From Eubacterium sp. (GTDB taxonomy: Bacteria; Bacillota; Clostridia; Lachnospirales; Lachnospiraceae), in contig JAFUVQ010000023.1 of the NCBI GenBank assembly GCA_017477505.1, positions 1 through 64,000 of the forward strand: DNA of 64,000 nt, read 5' to 3'. The notes under the pieces are model-generated. The model did not search any database and was not told the origin of the DNA. It saw nothing but the letters and a program-made list of their open reading frames with translations. Position numbers and translations under genes: made by a program. Positions within the stretch are counted from its first letter, which is position 1; each line of letters begins with the position of its first letter. Positions 60,038-64,000 of the stretch are shown piece by piece.

Positions 60038-62652
60038 TGGCTGGTAAACTGTCTCCTATGATGGAGCATTATCTAAGTGTAAAAAAAGAATATAATGACT
60101 GTGTCATCTTCTACAGGCTGGGAGATTTCTATGAGCTCTTCTTCGATGATGCTCTGGAAATTTCCAAAGAGCTGGAACTGACTCTCACAGGAAAAGACTG
60201 TGGGCTGGAAGAGAGAGCACCTATGTGCGGTATACCTTATCACGCCGCAGATGTTTATATCAGAAAGCTGGTGGACAACGGGCACAAGGTGGCTATATGT
60301 GAGCAGATCGAGGATCCTAAGCTTGCAAAGGGGCTCGTTCAGCGTAAAGTTATCAAGATAGTGACTCCCGGAACCATTACTTCCGCAGAGAATCTTGATG
60401 AAGAGAAGAATAATTATATAATGTGCATCACCTATTCCGGTTCATATTTCGGTATAGCCGTATCCGATATTTCTACAGGAAAATTCGTTACGACTGCAGT
60501 TGATGCCGGACAATACGTGCTGGATGAAATTTACAAATTTGAGCCAAGTGAGATTATATATCAGGGCAGCTTCGGTATATCCGGAGTTGATATTGAAGGC
60601 CTTAAATCAAAGCTTGGAATCACGACTTCGGAAGCTCCCCAGCATTATTTTGATTTTAATTCCTGCATAGACAGGATTAAGAGGGTATTCAAGGTTAATT
60701 CACTCGAAGGGCTCGGACTTAAGGATATGGATGACTGTATCATAGCATCCGGAGCTCTTATCGAATATCTTACAGATACCCAGATGGATGCATTGAATCA
60801 GATAAATGATATTTCTGTTTATTTCAGAAATGAATTTATGATTCTTGATTCTTCCACCAGACGTAATCTTGAGCTGACTGAAACCATGAGGGAGAAGAAA
60901 AAACAGGGTTCACTTCTTTGGGTTCTCGATAAGACGAAAACAGCCATGGGCGCAAGGCTTCTCCGCGAGTATATAGAGCAGCCGCTTCTCTCCAAAGAAA
61001 AGATAGAAGAAAGATTCGATGCCATTTCATCACTGAATGATAATCTTATCACCCGTGATGAGATGAGAGAATATCTGGGTTCTGTCTATGATCTTGAGAG
61101 ACTTATGACCAGAATAACCATTAAGACTGCCAATCCCAGAGATCTGCTGAGTTTTAAGACATCACTTATGTATCTGCCATACATTAAGAATCTTATGGGT
61201 GAACTGTCCGGTTCACTCTTTGGCAGGATGTACAGTGAATTTGATCCTCTTGAGGATATTTACGAAATGCTGGAGAAGGCCATCTCTGAGGATGCGCCTA
61301 TAACTGTTAAGGAAGGAAATATCTTTAAGGATGGATATGATCCGGATATAGACAGCCTTAGATTTACCAAGAATAACGCGAAGACTCTGCTTGCAGATCT
61401 GGAGGAAAAGGAAAGAGAACAGAGTGGTATAAGGAATCTTCGTATTAAATACAATAAAGTCTTTGGGTATTATCTTGAGGTTACGAATTCATTTCTGGAT
61501 AAGGTTCCGGAACATTTCATTCGTAAACAGACACTGGCAAATGCCGAGAGATTCACGACTCTTGAACTGAATAATCTTTCAGGTGAGATACTTGGGGCTG
61601 AGGATAAGCTCTATGCCCTTGAATACAATAAGTTTTCGGCTCTCCGTGACAGGATAAGCGAAGAGATAAGCCGTGTTCAGAAGACCGCAAGATTTGTGGC
61701 AATGGCAGATGCCTTTGCTTCACTTTCTTATGTTGCCGTTAAATATGGTTATGTAAGACCGACCATAAATGAAAACGGTGTTATAGACATTAAGGACGGT
61801 CGTCACCCGGTTATCGAGAGGATGACGAAGGACAGTTTCATTCCTAACGATACATTTCTGGATTCACTCGGAAATCGTATAGCTATAATTACGGGACCGA
61901 ATATGGCCGGAAAGTCCACTTATATGCGCCAGACAGCTCTTATCGCGCTTATGGCTCAGATGGGTTCCTTCGTTCCGGCAAGGTCGGCTGACATTTGCAT
62001 ATCTGACAGGATATTCACCAGGGTAGGTGCCAGTGATGATCTGGCCAGCGGCCAGTCCACATTTATGGTGGAAATGAGTGAAGTTGCAAATATCCTCAGA
62101 AATGCAACTGCTAAGAGCCTTATAATTCTGGATGAGATAGGAAGAGGAACTTCTACTTTTGACGGACTTTCCATAGCCTGGGCAGTCGTGGAATACATCG
62201 CTGACAGTGATATACTGGGTGCCAAGACGCTATTTGCGACTCATTATCATGAGCTGACAGAACTTGAAAACAGAATGTCATCCGTTAACAATTACAGCAT
62301 AGCGATAAAACAGGATAAAAACTCCATAGTTTTCCTCAGAAAGATCGTCAGGGGCGGCTCGGACGGTTCATATGGTATTGAAGTTGCCAAGCTTGCGGGA
62401 GTTCCGGATGCTGTTATAGACAGGGCAAATGAGATATCACGTATTCTGGAGAAGGAAGATCTTACAGGAAATACCAAAAATATAAAGGCACATTCCATGA
62501 AAGAAAAGAGGCAGGAAGATCCTCAGCTTTCATTTTTTGCTTCTCCTGAAGAAATGAATATTGCTGCAGAACTTCGTGCCATGGACCTCAATAATATGAC
62601 TCCTATAAAGGCTATGCTTTATCTTGAAGAATTAAAGGAAAGACTCTCATGA
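60037..62652 (+). CDS. mutS: DNA mismatch repair protein MutS
   Basis: 871 residues from GTG 60037, with AAAGAGGT just upstream. It opens LSPMMEHYLSVKKEYNDCVIFYRLGDFYELFFDDA (mismatch-binding FYE). The ATPase domain has GPNMAGKST (620-628), ASDDLASGQSTFMVEMSEVANIL, LDEIGRGTSTFDGLSIAWAV and ATHYHEL. MutS recognises mispairs and signals to MutL. The start overlaps the miaB stop, and mutL starts inside its own stop, so the three are translated together. Confidence 0.97.
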   Translation: MAGKLSPMMEHYLSVKKEYNDCVIFYRLGDFYELFFDDALEISKELELTLTGKDCGLEERAPMCGIPYHAADVYIRKLVDNGHKVAICEQIEDPKLAKGLVQRKVIKIVTPGTITSAENLDEEKNNYIMCITYSGSYFGIAVSDISTGKFVTTAVDAGQYVLDEIYKFEPSEIIYQGSFGISGVDIEGLKSKLGITTSEAPQHYFDFNSCIDRIKRVFKVNSLEGLGLKDMDDCIIASGALIEYLTDTQMDALNQINDISVYFRNEFMILDSSTRRNLELTETMREKKKQGSLLWVLDKTKTAMGARLLREYIEQPLLSKEKIEERFDAISSLNDNLITRDEMREYLGSVYDLERLMTRITIKTANPRDLLSFKTSLMYLPYIKNLMGELSGSLFGRMYSEFDPLEDIYEMLEKAISEDAPITVKEGNIFKDGYDPDIDSLRFTKNNAKTLLADLEEKEREQSGIRNLRIKYNKVFGYYLEVTNSFLDKVPEHFIRKQTLANAERFTTLELNNLSGEILGAEDKLYALEYNKFSALRDRISEEISRVQKTARFVAMADAFASLSYVAVKYGYVRPTINENGVIDIKDGRHPVIERMTKDSFIPNDTFLDSLGNRIAIITGPNMAGKSTYMRQTALIALMAQMGSFVPARSADICISDRIFTRVGASDDLASGQSTFMVEMSEVANILRNATAKSLIILDEIGRGTSTFDGLSIAWAVVEYIADSDILGAKTLFATHYHELTELENRMSSVNNYSIAIKQDKNSIVFLRKIVRGGSDGSYGIEVAKLAGVPDAVIDRANEISRILEKEDLTGNTKNIKAHSMKEKRQEDPQLSFFASPEEMNIAAELRAMDLNNMTPIKAMLYLEELKERLS

Positions 62653-64000
62653 TCAAAATACTGGATCAAAATGTAATAGATAAGATCGCGGCCGGTGAAG
62701 TGGTTGAACGCCCGAAATCTATAGTCAAGGAACTGGTTGAGAATTCAATCGATGCTGAAGCTACCAAGATTACTGTAGAAATAAGAGACGGCGGTAAAGA
62801 ATATATAAGGGTTACCGATAATGGATGCGGCATTGCGGCTGATGAGATAAAACTGGCTGTTGCAAGACATGCCACAAGTAAGCTGGAGACTGCTGAAGAA
62901 CTCCTGGGTATAAAGACACTGGGCTTCAGAGGTGAGGCGCTTTCTACCATTTCCGCTGTTACCGAGACAGAAATCATAACCAAGACTCCGGACAGTATTA
63001 CAGGTATTAAGTATGTGATACACGGGGGACAGGAGCTTTCTCTTGAAGAGATTGGCGCTCCAAACGGGACAACAATCATTTCAAAGAATCTTTTTTATAA
63101 TATACCGGCAAGGCGTAAGTTCCTTAAGACGGGTATGACGGAAAGCTCTTATATCACGGATATAATGTCCAGGTTTGCACTCGCATCGCCGGACATATCA
63201 TTTAAACTTATAAATAATGACAGAACAGTTATAGATACATCGGGAAACGGAAAGCTGAAGGATGTTATATATTCTTTATACGGGAAGGATATAACGAAGA
63301 ATCTTCTGCCTGTAAGCTTTTCCGAAGGGGATATCGCCATCACGGGCTTTGTGGGAAAACCATTTATCTGTAAGGGCAACAGAAGCTTTGAGACTTACTT
63401 CGTAAACGGACGTTTTATAGGCTCAAAAGTAGTTAACCGTGCCATTGAAGAAGCATATAAGACATTTATCATGCAGCATAAGTTCCCGTTTACGGTTCTT
63501 TATCTGTCACTTCCGGGAGAAAGGCTGGATGTAAATATCCATCCTTCCAAACAGGAATTCAAATATGAGAATGAGAAGGAGCTTTTCTCTGCAGTTTATC
63601 ATGCGGTTTTAAATGCACTTAAAGAGAAGGAAATAATCCCTGAATATGAAAAGGATTATGACCTTAAAGTGGCAGAGAGAACTGCTTTTATGCAGGAGAG
63701 CCCTGCGGCTTATGCGGCAGGAAATCCAAACCCGGGCAGAAATGAAGCTGCCCCGGATCATCCTGGCAAAGTTGTGAACAGTAGTTTGGGCGGTGATACG
63801 GGTGCAGACGTTAGTAGCAGGACTAATACGGGTACTGACATGAACGGCAGGACTGATACGGGCGCAGATGTGAACGGCAGGATGACCGGACATGCAAGTG
63901 TTGGTAATGCAAAGGGTAATGGCAATCAGAATAAGGGTATAGTAAGAACGTTTACTCCATCTGAACGTGAGTCATTGAAGAAGATGGACATGGGTTCATT
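62649..64000 (+). CDS. mutL: DNA mismatch repair protein MutL (3' end outside window)
   Basis: Open to the right edge, about 450 codons seen. The GHKL ATPase domain is clear: IAAGEVVERPKSIVKELVENSIDAEAT, VTDNGCGI, ATSKL and GFRGEALSTIS. NPxRRKFL-type IPARRKFLKT and DVNIHPSKQEFKY follow. From about residue 350 a linker rich in Gly, Asn, Asp and Thr replaces structure, with three 10-residue repeats. The C-terminal domain begins just past the edge. ATG 62649 overlaps the mutS stop by 4 nt. Confidence 0.95.
   Translation, partial: MIKILDQNVIDKIAAGEVVERPKSIVKELVENSIDAEATKITVEIRDGGKEYIRVTDNGCGIAADEIKLAVARHATSKLETAEELLGIKTLGFRGEALSTISAVTETEIITKTPDSITGIKYVIHGGQELSLEEIGAPNGTTIISKNLFYNIPARRKFLKTGMTESSYITDIMSRFALASPDISFKLINNDRTVIDTSGNGKLKDVIYSLYGKDITKNLLPVSFSEGDIAITGFVGKPFICKGNRSFETYFVNGRFIGSKVVNRAIEEAYKTFIMQHKFPFTVLYLSLPGERLDVNIHPSKQEFKYENEKELFSAVYHAVLNALKEKEIIPEYEKDYDLKVAERTAFMQESPAAYAAGNPNPGRNEAAPDHPGKVVNSSLGGDTGADVSSRTNTGTDMNGRTDTGADVNGRMTGHASVGNAKGNGNQNKGIVRTFTPSERESLKKMDMGS
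63798..63887 (+). repeat. Three 30-bp tandem repeats in the MutL linker
   Basis: Three units beginning ACGGGTGCAGAC or ACGGGTACTGAC, encoding TGADVSSRTN, TGTDMNGRTD and TGADVNGRMT. They keep the frame and lie in the flexible linker. Confidence 0.85.

Overview
This window reads as chromosomal DNA from an anaerobic, low-to-moderate GC Gram-positive bacterium of the Lachnospiraceae type (Butyrivibrio, Pseudobutyrivibrio or Lachnospira-like). The grounds are gene content and order: ruvAB-zapA-U32 peptidase-SEDS-PBP, rplU-prp-rpmA-obgE-yhbY and miaB-mutS-mutL, a short-form HisG with HisZ, sortase B, SLH-domain and choline-free surface proteins, and a Firmicutes-type LexA operator. The assignment is inferred from family knowledge and was not tested by alignment. 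No rRNA, CRISPR array, insertion sequence or prophage was seen.

Layout. 1-4.5 kb: the end of an SLH surface protein, a convergent EamA transporter, and a Tet(M)-like translational GTPase carrying a C-terminal Rae1/YacP-type NYN nuclease domain. 4.5-9.7 kb: an RNA-quality and ribosome-rescue block (secG, rnr, smpB, an RNase H-like exonuclease, tmRNA on the opposite strand) with a partial duplication at the tmRNA 3' end. 9.7-19.3 kb: a DivIVA-like protein, ruvAB, zapA, a U32 peptidase family protein, a SEDS glycosyltransferase with its penicillin-binding protein, a Nudix hydrolase, sortase B and tRNA-Leu. 19.3-22.9 kb: galE, yqeK, rsfS and an HD-GYP-like membrane protein. 22.9-29 kb: lexA diverging from a partial histidine operon (hisZ-G-D-B and a HisF-like/HisIE fusion). 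29-31.9 kb: alaS and tRNA-Glu.

32-38.7 kb holds one very large gene (2,220 codons) with an embedded UbiB/ABC1-type atypical kinase domain. This is the most unusual object in the window. 38.7-41.4 kb carries thiI and mtaB on the minus strand. 41.4-47.2 kb is accessory: an HPr-like protein without any histidine, a zinc-ribbon/PQ-repeat membrane protein, a PD-(D/E)XK nuclease-like protein, a lipoprotein interrupted at a G8 tract, an acyltransferase, and a secreted transglutaminase-like protein with four repeats. 47.2-52.9 kb is the L21-Prp-L27-Obg-YhbY-NadD ribosome-assembly cluster, interrupted by a palindromic repeat block. 53-64 kb carries an RsmF-like methyltransferase, an RluA-type pseudouridine synthase, recU, nadE, miaB, mutS and the start of mutL.

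Most genes are on the plus strand with short gaps or small overlaps, so they probably form long operons. A recurring theme is translation quality control (RNase R, SmpB, tmRNA, the Rae1 fusion, RsfS, Obg, YhbY, Prp/L27, MiaB, MtaB, ThiI). Start codons were moved downstream where a Shine-Dalgarno sequence decided the case.
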